Both the position numbers and the translations under genes were made by a program. A DNA stretch of 64,000 nt from Terebella lapidaria (lineage: Eukaryota; Annelida; Polychaeta; Terebellida; Terebellidae). Shown here in pieces: positions 1 to 11,059 of this stretch (position 1 is the stretch's first letter; each line of letters starts with the position of its first letter). The stretch spans positions 31,742,165-31,806,164 of the forward strand of contig OX424564.1 of assembly GCA_949152475.1 (NCBI GenBank), read 5' to 3'. Below the pieces are notes generated by a model. That model was not told the origin of the DNA and ran no database searches. It saw nothing but the letters and a program-made list of their open reading frames with translations.

Positions 1-79
1 GTGCCCCTCAGTGATTTCTCCCCGCACAACTGCGTACGACCTTCCAGTCACTACTCACGTCTATCCCATCGTGATCTAG
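1..79 (+). other. 3' end of a possible PAN-like exon (copy A)
   Basis: Homologous to 41,203-41,281, the end of the candidate exon described there. The splice-donor-like GTAAAC follows at 80. In the frame used for the copy B candidate, the last codon here is TAG where B has CAG, so either this copy is not coding in that frame or it is decaying. The rest of the exon lies left of the window. Confidence 0.25.
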
Positions 80-880
80 GTAAACTATTCTTGGCACGTG
101 TATACTGTCAATATTATTATTATAATATATACGTTTCAATTAGTATACTAGTAAGATAGTATAGTGTAGTATCCCTAAAAACAAACGATTCACATGCTTG
201 CAATATTGTTTCTCGTTGCTTTCCAGATATCTGAGTACCGTTAACTTGATGTAGTGATGCCAAGCGGTTTGAGCAACACCTTTACTAATCAGTTACATTG
301 AGATATATCGTCTTCATTGACGATATGGCAATGCACAATAACGAATGTGAAATTGATCACAAGTCGATTTCACATTTGCTTCTCGTACTCTGTCACCTGG
401 GCCGATAAGCTATTGTCGTGGTTTTTCGTCCGTCGTTGTCGTCGTCGTCCATCACATCATCTGTTAACATTTTTTTATCTTTTTTTCGGGCTGATGAATT
501 TGTCCATAAATTTGTCTGAATATATATTGGGTCAATACCCCCAGACGTTTTTTTAAATTTTTTTGATTGAATCGATTATGCAGTTTTGGCGGCCATTTTT
601 ATGCCGAAAATGGCCGTTTTTGCATGTTTTCCATTTTAAAAATCATTTCCTCAAACACTGTCTGATCAGTTTTGAGATTTTAGTTTCAAAATGTTCCCCT
701 CATGTATCCTTATAATGTGTATAATTTTCGATGCTCTTGAATCGCCGGTCTGCGTGTGGCGGCCATTTTGATGTTTTTTACGGGGCCCAAATATAGGACT
801 TTCCATGTTCAATTCTCCTATGCTTTATAATGGGCCACACTGTTCTTGAAATCTCACTTAATATTATATATATTATATAT

Positions 881-1281
881 GCTGAATATTCTTGTGACCT
901 TGAATTTAACCTTCAACCTCATTTTCAAGGTCATAGCACAAAATGGCCAATATCTCGCATATTATCGACTTTACAGCTTAGAAATCTATTGTGACCATAT
1001 ACGAAATGATATATGCCGAATATTCTGATGACCTTGAACTTGACCTTTGACCTCATTCTCAAAGTCAGAGCACAAAATGGCTAATATCTCGCTTATTATC
1101 GACTTTACAGCTTAGAAATCAAATGTGGACATATAGGAAATGATGTAACCAGGTATGCCGAATATTCTGATGACCTTGAATTTGACGTTTCACCTCATTT
1201 TCAAGGTCAAAGCACAAAATGGCTATTATCTCGCTTATTATCGACTTTACAGCTTAGAAATCAATTGTGGAAATGATATAT
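881..1281 (+). repeat. Tandem repeat, 3 units of about 134 bp
   Basis: Units begin at 881, 1015 and 1157, and a partial fourth begins at 1282. Each starts GCxGAATATxCT, continues with a TGACCTTGAA-rich stretch, and contains ATTATCGACTTTACAGCTTA. Unit two holds a perfect TGACCT-T-TGACCT direct repeat at 1041-1053. Confidence 0.85.
1041..1053 (-). promoter_or_regulatory. Perfect DR1 nuclear-receptor-type motif
   Basis: TGACCTTTGACCT is AGGTCA-A-AGGTCA on the minus strand, the classic DR1 arrangement bound by RXR/HNF4/COUP-type receptors. It sits in a tandem repeat, so it may be a by-product of the repeat family. Binding is inferred from the motif only. Confidence 0.3.
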
Positions 1282-1376
1282 GCTGAATATACTTGTATCC
1301 TTGAAGTTACCAGTCCATCAGTCCGATCACCTATTGGCTAGCCGGTAAGCTACAGGTCCCTTGGGCCTATGTTTTT

Positions 1377-2316
1377 ATAAAGGTCTTTGTACAAATAATA
1401 ATCAGTAATGTTCCTAAATATTTATTACTAAAATCTATTTTTACTTCGGATATTATCGTTTCACCTGAATGTTTGTATGTAGTAGTACTCTTCGCAGAGA
1501 ACGTCATTAACTTGACACTGATCTTATTTAGTTGGATAAAAAATGTTTCTCACAATAACTATTTTTGTTTCGGACAACAATGCACGTATCAACATTATTA
1601 CAGTTTGAATTTCTGAATTTGCCTAACCTATTTTTGTTTTGCTGAATAGTAGACTTATCTAGTGAAAACTAATGTTAACTTATTCAGTAATATCGATATT
1701 ACTACAGCCATAAAAACTATACAGGAAAGAATCTATTTCTTGTTGATCCCAATATTAAGTATTTCGTCGACTCAACTTTTCTCATAGCACTCAATAACTC
1801 ATTCATTCATTCATCCATCCACTCAACTAGCGAATCAATAATAAGAAGTAGTTGTCCACAACTATTACAGTAGCTGCTTAGGCCAAAAAATATTACTGTA
1901 CTGTCTCTTTACATTGCAAAATTTGGTGTATCGTTGACCAAATGGGTCATGTTCTATCGGATCAGTCATCAGCAGCCAATTTTAGAGGTAAATGGTTGGC
2001 CAAATAAGCCATATTGGATTGGGTGAGTCATAATGAGCCAATTTTAGGGGGTAAAAGAAAAAAAGTCGCGTCACCGCATCACTTTTCCAGGACCCTAATG
2101 ACACCAGAACTAAAAACTTTCCCATTTTTTGGCCTTACTTTTGTAATTCCCCATCTCCACTTGTTAGTTTGATGTTGTAACACAAATGCTTCCATAAATA
2201 TTCATTGGCACCAGATTCCCTTGTTGAAGAGTATAGATACATGTCATTCCTGTAACCCGATACAAACATGATGGAAATTCATCATAATTTCCTCTTTATG
2301 AAATAATCAAGGACCA
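1377..2316. other. Duplicated noncoding sequence
   Basis: Aligns with about 41,640-42,590 at roughly 95 percent with small indels. It contains a CATT/CATC microsatellite near 1,800 and short repeats of AGCCAATTTTAG near 1,976 and 2,036. No ORF is conserved between the copies. Confidence 0.6.
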
Positions 2317-2502
2317 GCATTGACCTGTTGACGGAGCTTGTTGGAAATGGTCTTATTCATACAAAGACCCGTGCAGGTTATATCCCATGCTTATGCGCGA
2401 AGTTATATGAGCATTGATCTTTTGACGGAGCTTGTTGCGAATGGTCTTATTCATACAAAGACCCGTGAAGGTCATATCCCCTTATATGCGAAGTTATATG
2501 GA
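2317..2502 (+). repeat. 94-bp tandem repeat, 2 units (copy A)
   Basis: Units begin at 2317 and 2411 with GCATTGA and end in GCGAAGTTATATG. The corresponding locus in copy B has five units, so the array changed length after duplication. The ORF that runs through it is a consequence of the repeat and is not preserved as a protein. Confidence 0.85.
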
Positions 2503-2915
2503 CAAAATCAATATGCAACTTTGAGGTGTTCACAAGTAAACAAAACACCAGCAAACACAGTATTTAAAAAAACACCCAAAACAACAGATATTTCTGCCAA
2601 GACGTCAAGCGTGATTTTTTATTGAAATTTAGGCTTTTTTGCATGTCAGATGTGCATAATTCTGTTATATATTGCAGATATTATGCTGGAATATCATATA
2701 TCCATAATTCTTCGAGCCGTTTGCTAATTTTCAGCCCAATCGGTTTATTTGTTATGAAGTAATAGACGTTTTTATGGCTAGAATAACAGTCCCATTATGA
2801 GCGAAATTGTACATTTCAAGATTTCAATGTGCATATGTGCGTGAATAATGTGCACAAAAATGGTAGTGGAATTTGTGATAAGAACATGTAAGTTCTGTCG
2901 AATCACGAAATTTCA

Positions 2916-2934
2916 AGGTCATAGGTCAAGGTCA
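2916..2934 (+). promoter_or_regulatory. Triple AGGTCA cluster (DR1 plus DR0)
   Basis: Three perfect AGGTCA half-sites lie head to tail: the first two are separated by one base and the next is directly adjacent. The arrangement is unchanged in copy B at 43,453-43,471, although the surrounding sequence differs by several percent. It is a candidate nuclear-receptor site or a core of a repeat family. Confidence 0.3.
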
Positions 2935-3690
2935 ATATTGATATTTGAGTCAAAATCAATTAGGCGACTTTTTCTCCAGAATTATTGAAGATTCAAACAT
3001 GCAGGCAAGACCAGAATATTACCCTTGGATAGCCTAACAACTTTCATATTTACACTTGAAACCTGTGACCTATATCATTTCCAAGCACCCATATCGAAGT
3101 TGACCTTGAAAATAACCTTGGCCATGACCTTTTCCGAATATATCAAGCAGTAGTTCATTTGAAAATCCTGAGTATTCATGGGTACTTTTCGAATATGACC
3201 ATTTTTGTAATCCGACGTCATTTGACGTCAATATAACGTCAATAGTGATTATTGATTAAAATGTTGGCTTATTTTGTGTCACAACTGCTAAAATGAATTG
3301 TTAATTGTATATGTGATGCTTGGCTATCATGTTCCGAAATTTACACATGGCAAATTTTTCAACGATCTGATTTTTGGCTGCTACGTTATTGACGTTTAGG
3401 TGGACGTCATCATGACGTTAGAATATGTTCTCGTGTGTAGTTCTGGGTTATTTAGTATCACGTATTATGAATTCCAGGGTTTGAGTTATGATTTGTATTA
3501 GCACATATATTGCATATACTGGATTATAATGTCTTGCATACGAGTATTTTCTCAAGGAGCATATCAATCTTCAGCATGAACTTCTGGGTCAACATGATGT
3601 TGGATGTCCGGCGAGTCCGGGACATATGGTCCTTGTTTTTTTGGTTTTTTTTTTCAATCGCAGTTCTGAATATCACTAGACGTACATAGG
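2935..3690. other. Duplicated noncoding sequence with GACGTCA motifs
   Basis: No coding sequence is supported. Near 3,213-3,240 there are closely spaced GACGTCA words, including a perfect CRE octamer TGACGTCA at 3223-3230 (copy B 43,742-43,749). Further GACGTCATCATGACGT is near 3,405. The stretch ends in a CCGG-hairpin and T run near 3,610-3,655, similar in form to other repeat ends in the window. Confidence 0.5.
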
Positions 3691-3769
3691 TACATGATTT
3701 ATGTATTTATTATGTATTATGTATTTGTATTTATGTATCATGTATTTATGTATTTTACCAATAAAGGTA

Positions 3770-6220
3770 TTGAGGGCAATAAACATCAGTAATATATTAC
3801 ATCATAAGTCTGTTCAGTCCCAGGTACCATCATACTTCACTGACACGGCCGCTCCATCTATATCCTACTCATATACCAAATCTGTTGCTTCCAAGATATT
3901 CAACTACAAACAAACATTGAATGATTTGGATATTGATGATCTCTTACATAACCCACCCTCCTGCACTTGCATTAACTCTTCGTTCATACACGATCCAGTT
4001 GGGCTTGTTATTTCAGGCGACCTCAATATAGTGGAGAATGAATCATTGAAAAGAATAGTATGATACCAAACACCAAACAATCCGCAAGACTAAACTCAAA
4101 ATCCATGGACAAAATTTACACAATCGGTATGTTAAGGTTGGATAAAAATTCAAAATTGGTGATCAAGGTCCAAGCAGTTTGAATATCACAGACATCCGGC
4201 GAAGCCAAATGTGAGATCAGGTGTACCAGTAAGAGTAAGCTTCTCTTGCCTCGCATGCGACACCCACTGTGATATCCAAAATAAATGCTATCGAGATGAA
4301 GGACATAGTTAGGTCATAATAACGACTCTACAAGTACCAATCAACATGATGTGATAATATCTCCCATCATTTTGTCCAAAGGTCCCAAATATAGAGAGCC
4401 CATGTCGTTTTCATGGAGATACAATTTTAAGTTAATCATGGATGCAATTAAGGAGCATGCCAGAAAATGGACAAAGCGAGAAAAGGCAGAAACTGATTCT
4501 CTGTCAGAATGGGTCAAACAGATTAGGTCATTGGTAAACAAACGCATTAATGTTTTGTCAAAGTCAGTTAGTACTAAATATAGCTCTGTCGTCAATGATA
4601 CCGTGGTTACTAATAGTTTGTTGAAACTTCAAGAAAGGTTCGTCATTGTCCCTGCAGATAAAGCTTCTAATAATGTTGTTTTTGTTTGTAAAGCATACTA
4701 TATACAGTGCCTGTTTGACGAACTGGGTATTGCCAACAATACTAATTCAAATAGTACATACAAAGCAATTACCGTGCCCAAACAGGATATCTTATCAAAT
4801 CATGTATCTGTATTGCATTCGTTTGGTATTACTACCTCATGTAAAGATTCTAATCTACCAAACTTATATTGGATCCCAAAGTTGCCCAAAAATCCACACA
4901 AACAAAGATATATTTCAGGTTCAGCATCATGCTCCACCAAAGCCCTTCCTGAAATATTAACTGTTATATTGTCTAAAATTAAACAGGGTATCCAAAAGTA
5001 CTCTGAATCCATCTATTCTAGAAGTGGTATAAACCAAATGCGGATATTAAAAAATTCCAAATCTTTATTGGAATATCTACATGCTCACACACTTTCAAAA
5101 GTAACGTCTATCAAAACATTTGATTTTTCCACTTTGTACATAACTATACCTCAGTCTGAATTGAAGTCTCAGCTTAAAAAACTAATCAATAATTCATTTT
5201 TCTCTAAAAAGGGACAACGTCGGTACCACTATATTGTAGTTAAATATAATACCGCTTATTTTGTTAAAGGCGACTCTGATGCCCCATACAAATATACTGA
5301 AATAGATGTGGTAAACATGGAGGAATTTGGTGGTCGAATATTTCAACAAACTATTGGTATTCCCATGGGTACAAACTGTGCACCATTATTGGCAGACCTG
5401 TTTTTATACTCATATGAATCAGATTTTATCCAACATTTACAACGAGGAGGTTCTAAGAAACTAACATGTAATTTTAATTTCACTTTCCGGTACATAGATG
5501 ATGTATTGTCGCTAAATAATCCCAAGTTTGGTGATTATTTGGATGTCATATATCCTAAGGAACTTGAAATTAAGGATACTACAGACTCCGCTAATTTTTC
5601 CAACTATCTAGACCTAAGGATGGAGATTAATAATGATTCTAACCTGTCAACTAGATTATATGACAAACGTGATGATTTCAAATTTTCCATAGTCAATTTC
5701 CCTTTTCTAAGCAGCAACATTCCTATGTCACCGGCATATGGTGTGTTTGTTTCTCAACTTATACGCTATTCCAGAGCTAGTTGCAAATATGAGGACTTTC
5801 TCTATCGAAGTGCCCAGCTAGTCTCTAAACTGCTGCGACAAGGATATGTTTCACCAAGACTTATAGCTGCGTTTTAAAAAATCAATGGACGTCATCATGA
5901 TCTGGTTGATAAATACAGCAAATCCATGTCTGCCATGCAACTAGATCTATTTTCATGTTAATTTTGGGGAATTCACGACGGGTGCCACTAGTGGGGCAGG
6001 AAATGCTCACTATTTCCGGAACACCTGATTTCACCTCCTAATGGCCATTTTGGGGGGTTCATGAGTTTCACTGTCATTTTCGTTTTCTCTCACTTCGTAT
6101 GCCTGATATGACTTTCTGTCCCCGGACTATGAGATTGGATAACGGACCCTGTTTTGTTTGCTTGGAATACTAAATACTGGGTATTGATTCCACGTCTATG
6201 CACCACCCAAAAGGGTGATT
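3770..6220 (+). mobile_element. Penelope-like retroelement copy, A only
   Basis: The block is absent from copy B. It carries coding sequence of a Penelope-type reverse transcriptase family common in marine invertebrates. An N-terminal part (about 3,770-4,063) contains the stretch NPPSCTCINSS and GLVISGDLNIVENE. It is separated by roughly 285 bp of unrelated sequence from the main RT frame at 4,351-5,877. The 3' tail includes a CACCACCCAAAAGGGTG hairpin and AATAAA-like words. A TATTTATG microsatellite lies at the 5' boundary. No GIY-YIG endonuclease domain was recognised. Confidence 0.75.
4351..5877 (+). CDS. Penelope-like reverse transcriptase
   Basis: Open frame of about 508 codons. The first codon of the open stretch is GTG, so the start is not real: translation would come from the upstream part of the element. 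RT motifs are visible in order: FDFSTLYI (about residue 257, motif A aspartates), IGIPMGTNCAPLLADLFLY (about 335, motif B region) and FRYIDDVLSL (about 381, the catalytic DD). The N-terminal half has FVIVPADKASNNVVFVCK and YWIPKLPKNPHK, which I recall as typical of this Penelope-like family. The enzyme would copy element RNA into DNA at a nicked target. It is not a host gene. A second, C-terminal copy lies on the opposite strand at 25,419-26,060. Confidence 0.8.
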   Translation: MIISPIILSKGPKYREPMSFSWRYNFKLIMDAIKEHARKWTKREKAETDSLSEWVKQIRSLVNKRINVLSKSVSTKYSSVVNDTVVTNSLLKLQERFVIVPADKASNNVVFVCKAYYIQCLFDELGIANNTNSNSTYKAITVPKQDILSNHVSVLHSFGITTSCKDSNLPNLYWIPKLPKNPHKQRYISGSASCSTKALPEILTVILSKIKQGIQKYSESIYSRSGINQMRILKNSKSLLEYLHAHTLSKVTSIKTFDFSTLYITIPQSELKSQLKKLINNSFFSKKGQRRYHYIVVKYNTAYFVKGDSDAPYKYTEIDVVNMEEFGGRIFQQTIGIPMGTNCAPLLADLFLYSYESDFIQHLQRGGSKKLTCNFNFTFRYIDDVLSLNNPKFGDYLDVIYPKELEIKDTTDSANFSNYLDLRMEINNDSNLSTRLYDKRDDFKFSIVNFPFLSSNIPMSPAYGVFVSQLIRYSRASCKYEDFLYRSAQLVSKLLRQGYVSPRLIAAF

Positions 6221-6224
6221 TTTA

Positions 6225-6781
6225 CTTTGTACGAATTCACCAATAAATTGATTTGAAAAATTGAATTGTTAGTTTCCTTGATGTGGTATTATCAAATTGC
6301 ATAATATTATAACAGCGTAATGCAGGAACTGTGCCTAGGCGTTATGATTTCGCCGACGATGTTGTCAAAATGCACACTAAAATAATGTCATAATGTATTC
6401 TGACAGACACATTGATTCTCATAATACCTTACCATGATGCTAACTGTGACCATGTTTGTTTAGCATTTGTACATCAGCTGGAGACAAAATGATAGTAGAA
6501 TAACAGCAAAAAATTAGCCCCAAAGGCTAAGAAAGAGTACCAGAGGAATGTAAATATAGTGTTCTGTCACAACTGTTTTTCTTCACAAAAATTGCTGTGT
6601 TAACCTTTCAAAGTCACTGGGGCTCGAATTCAAGGTCACCAGTTGAATCACTATATGTGATTGTCCATTTAAATGTGCCAATATCTCAGCACTATCTTTA
6701 AATGTTCTGGGAGTTTACTCTACACAGCTCTCATAATGATGTCCAGAAATTATTTCACTATCGAAAGAAATTTAAAAACGG
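6225..6781. other. Duplicated noncoding sequence
   Basis: Aligns with about 44,260-44,820. It contains TTAGCCCCAAAGGCTAA (near 6,515), a short hairpin resembling other repeat ends in the window but in the opposite orientation, followed by an AAGGTCACCAG stretch. No coding sequence is supported. Confidence 0.5.
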
Positions 6782-7504
6782 TTAAAGACCTAGTAGCATG
6801 CCGATGAAAGTGCTTTTCATTTAGTCCATTATGAATAGTTATCCGTGAATTCGAACGAATTTTACAAATACAATCAATGGGTTTCGAGATATTGAATCAA
6901 ATAAGCACTCCTTCCGTAAATTGCCGAAGATTTTGATCACAATTTTAGTATGGGTCACGTGGTTTGTGACGTCATTTGAGGCAGTACTGAAAGTACATGT
7001 AGCCAGCGAGATAAACTGCATGTCGCATATTCATTCTCGTTGTGTATGTTTGACAATTCAAAGGAACGGGTGAGATGGTTGGAATACGGCATTTCTTGTC
7101 TTGATATTTAGAATCAGTACTATTCATTCTCCCAGAAGGGAGGTTTGTTGAACTGCAAGATGTCCAGTATTTGTTAGTTTTCATGTGTTTTCGTTTGAAT
7201 CTTATGCATTTTGGAGTGGCTTTCTATCTTTGAGCTGACCGCCCAAATTACCTAGTTTACGTTTTTGGCCAGCCATCAAAGCACATTTTGCCTCAACTGA
7301 CGTCACGATTACGGAAACTGCCGAAGCTATTTTTTTCATCGGCATGAGAAGGCGATTGCAATATTGGTTCAATATACTCGATTATACGTCGCTGTTATTA
7401 ATTACCAATTAACGTGAACATCTTTTTTATCACCAAATGTCCACAATGCCTTTATCTGAACCGGAATAAAACCATATAATGGTACCTTGCTACTATGACT
7501 TTAA
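6782..7504. mobile_element. TTAA-flanked MITE-like element, A only
   Basis: TTAA occurs at 6782-6785 and 7501-7504, and copy B has a single TTAA at the matching place (44,822-44,825). The ends are inverted: AGACCTAGTAGCA on the left against AGTCATAGTAGCA read inward from the right, two mismatches in 13. Inside, a second 13-bp inverted pair (CATGCCGATGAAA, 6797-6809 and 7334-7346) and a longer imperfect inverted stretch containing GTGACGTCA give it a foldback form. It has no transposase ORF. TTAA preference fits piggyBac or Kolobok superfamilies. Confidence 0.75.
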
Positions 7505-9000
7505 GAGCGAATAGTGACTTGATTTCAGACAAAGAAATAATTGCCAACCCGGCGAGAAATCAAATGGCCACCATATGCAGACCGGCGATTCAAGGGCAAC
7601 GAAACTCATTTTGAAATATTAATCTCAAAAATGGTCCTACTTGAATAAGAGTCCAGTTGAATAATTCGAAATAATGCGAAAACAAGACGAACTACTGTGT
7701 CTAGCTGGATCGTGAAGTTTAGTTTAAATCATATTTATTTTAAAAAATAAGCATTAACCAGCAGGGCAAGCCCTATTTTAAGATCCTGAACGTTCATCTA
7801 TAGCTACCGATTACGAACATGTTGTCAATATGACACCAGTAATGAATAACATAAAGTACATTGCCAATCATAACGCCGAAAAGTCACTATTAATACAACC
7901 GATACATTTCTTATTATTTGATGATAAATTGATGAAAAACATTTATTATTTATGACAGTCGACTTCTCGTTAGTTCAATAAAATTGTGGAGACTTATTAA
8001 GTCCACTGCAACAATGAAAATTGACGACTATCATCAAACCTATGATGTGGCATGTGCGAAAGAATAAACGTCTGGAATCAATGAGCAAACCGTCAGCTGC
8101 TGCCGTCTGGCGAATAACACGCTACTACGTCATGACGAAACCCGTCCAAAATGGGTACCTTACAATTCAAGAAAGCTGGTTTGACACAAAAATCCGGGGG
8201 AAAAAACAGACGCTTGATGATACAGCTAAAACGGTGAATGTATTGTTTTATGGAAGGTATATACCTTATATGAATAAGGTAGGAGATGATATTACGGAAG
8301 TAGGATGAAAGAACTTAAAATTGAGGACAAAGTAATATATTGAATAATATATCAGAAGTCTTTGCTTGTCTCTGGTAAAATATGGATATGACACACGCAG
8401 TTTTGAATAATTCAAGACAGACATCCCCACAAATATATATGCAAATAATGATTCAATTCCCGTATTTATTTGCGAACGATATTCCAACCATTAACAATGC
8501 GGATAGCAGAGTTTATCTCGGGTTAGCTTAGTGGGTAGCAATGTCCTGTCTACAGGTATAATGACCACTTGATTTACCATATTTTCCTTTGAATAATTTA
8601 AGGCTATGTTGATAGTTATTGCGTTTGGCAAATGACATTGGCACGTTTAAACCGTGCGGATATTTTTTTTCATTTATTGACAATTCCCTCGATAATACGT
8701 GAATGGCAAACTTTACTGTTCACAGATCCACTAGCATTCAGTGAATTCATACATGAATTTATATTTGTTCTTTAGTAGTTTGAAGGTGATTGGCCAATGG
8801 TCAATAGAAATTCTTCATTTATCAATATACACGTAGTGTAGTGACGATTCACCCTAATCATCTTGAATTTGATATTTTCACATATATGGATGGTTATTTT
8901 CGCTAGAAATTTTCATTTCTTGAAAATTTTTGCGGACGTGTCTTTTATCACGTTATTGACAAAACTGTCCGGTTTTCTCCCCCAAAATTTCCTCAGTATT
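7505..9000. other. Duplicated noncoding sequence
   Basis: Aligns with 44,826-46,680 at about 95 percent, with a 355-bp block present only in B. It contains a CAGGGCAAGCCCT hairpin near 7,765 found in both copies. An ORF at 8,021-8,308 is stopped in the B copy, so it is not supported as a gene. Confidence 0.5.
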
Positions 9001-10950
9001 CTCTCACTTATATAGGATATTGACAACATGTATGGCATTTGATATTATGGATATTCCCTATACATGTATACAACTCCGATGATAGAAGAACATTTCAACG
9101 CTGACAGCTCAACGGCTATAACTTGAAAGAACGCCTTTGAAAATAAACAAGACAGTAATCGTGTATGTAAATATTTAATAATAATGCAAGGGTCATCACT
9201 TATCTGTCGATATTAGGTATAGGTATTCAGGGGATTGACCGCTTCCAGTTCAATAACCCTGTTATTGGCCATTCTCATGACTGTTTGGGAATAGCAGTTC
9301 TGTTCTCTTTCAGGACAATGACATTATTATGGTACGAAACACTTGAATATTCATGAAGTCTGAAACATTGTAGACTTCATTCGGTGGCAACTATAACACA
9401 GTCAATGATAATATTTTATAGTTACTCAGCTTGCCAAGATAACACAATTTCTTGAAGATACGTGTAAGGAATATGTGTCAGACTTTTTCTTTGCCTAATA
9501 CGATCAATTTTGCGAAATATAACTTGTTTACTGTTGTAATCTCAACCATCCTAACATTTTGACGTATCCATCTTTGGAAATCTGAATGTCCATAAATGAT
9601 GTAGAAAAAATTATACACAAATATACATATTTATAAAAAGTATAAATAAGCCGAATATGCAAAGTCGTTGGTTGCCCAACTATATGCTGCAAACAACAAT
9701 ATCCGGATCCATTGTAGTTTCACCATTGAAAGAAGCAAATGAATACTGGATTTCATAATACCAGCATATCTTGTTGTGTTAGATCGGTAAATCACTGAAT
9801 ATGTAAGTGAGATCCAAATTTTACAACAGGAAATTAAGGTCTTTCATTCTGGAAAAGTCTCATTAGACGATTAAAATTACGTCATACAGTTATATTCTCA
9901 ACAGTCATCAGCGTAAGAAGCGTTTCTCAATAGAGGCAGGAGTAAGCATACACGGATTATCTGAGTGCAACTATATTGTAAAATGCCATTACCCAGACAT
10001 GTGTATATATAGGGTCTAATTCGAAAGTCGGGCAAATGTGTGTTTATTTCATAATAAGTGTATAGCTTTTGGTTTTCAGTAAAAAGGTGAATTAAAATAT
10101 GAAGAGAGTATCATCGGCCAGATATCAAAGAGATAAAAACCGACAGAAAATATTCCACATTGTAAAGCCAATCTTCCCATTCTGTCGACGTTAAATGTTA
10201 TTTACGGTCGCATAAGAGTCGGGGAAAACTGATGATGTAAACAAAGATAGGAAAGAAAAGAAACAGTGCAAGGGGCACGTCTACCTTTGATTACTTTGAT
10301 CAATGTCATTTTTCCTGACATTTCTGATTCCCGCGGTTTCTCCGTCGTCATATTCCCGCCTAAATCCCAGCATGCAACGCGGACGTGTCGTCTGCAATTT
10401 TCCCCCTAATTTGACGAACGGAAACTGGCGTAGCAGCCGTCCAAACATTATAATACCTTGTCCAAGCCCAGAGCGGCACCATGCTTTACAAGTCTAATAC
10501 GCGTGTAATTCTTGTCTGACAGCCAGCGGAATATTTACCTCATATTTCGTTACTTTCTCCCCGCCCAGCGAAGTCAATCTAAATGTGAATCCCAGTGGCA
10601 CTCCTGTGGAAGAAGTGCGCTCCTACCGCTCGCCAAAGCCACAGGAAAGCCAAGTTAAGCCAATATTCCTGCTGTTTTCTACCCCGACTAACTACAACCT
10701 CGCCCAGTGTCTACCTCGGACGTCCATCTTCATATAAAGTTGACAGTTCTGGGCGTTCGCTAATAAAAGGTTTCACCTCTATTTTATTGTGCAGATCATT
10801 ACCGTTGTTCCACACGTTTGGGACACCCCGTAGACAGGCGAAATTTGGGGTGAGTGAAGTGTAGAGGGGGAATACCCGCCCCTCCAGGGCGACAACGTCA
10901 TTTCGCAAGCAAAAAGACGTGCACAAAAGTCATTTTATTCTGCGTGCTCA
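9001..10950. other. Low-divergence duplicated block with CpG-rich end
   Basis: Copies A and B (46,690-48,640) differ by only about 1 percent here, while both flanks differ by about 5-7 percent. The part 10,320-11,060 is rich in CpG compared with the rest of the window, for example 13 CpG in about 125 bases from 10,325. No splice-consistent coding sequence was found on either strand. It could be a promoter or CpG island of a gene with unrecognised exons, or a conversion tract. Confidence 0.4.
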
Positions 10951-11059
10951 TCAAACGAGTGCCGTTAATGGTGAAGCCGCGTATAACGAGGTCACACTCA
11001 CTTTGAATCCACCGAGCACAGGCGTACAAAAACAATACACTCTGAAAACGCAATAAAAA

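Larger units (their letters stand above)
366..1371. repeat. A-only block with tandem repeat and hairpin end
   Basis: Copy B passes directly from the equivalent of 365 to 1,372, so this kilobase is an insertion in A or a deletion in B. It contains pyrimidine-rich sequence, two stretches carrying the word GGCGGCCATTTT, and three tandem units of about 125-142 bp. It ends in CCGGTAAGCTACAGG followed by a short GGTCCC/GGGCC hairpin and a T run. The same kind of end recurs near 37,235 and 40,866, which suggests a dispersed repeat family. No convincing coding sequence is seen. Confidence 0.6.

Noticed and set aside
2338-2625. 95-codon ORF in the VNTR
   Set aside because: Produced by the 94-bp repeat; not preserved in the five-unit copy B array.
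8021-8308. 95-codon plus-strand ORF
   Set aside because: The reading is stopped in the copy B counterpart, and no domain or splice signals are visible.
8514-8580. tRNA-like head (GGGTTAGCTTAGTGGGTAGC) in both copies
   Set aside because: An A-box-like start is present but there is no B box (GGTTCGAxxCC) and no closing acceptor stem, so neither a tRNA gene nor a SINE could be supported.
10303-10497. 64-codon ORF shared by both copies
   Set aside because: No domain or splice context. The one clear change is a replacement (W to R).
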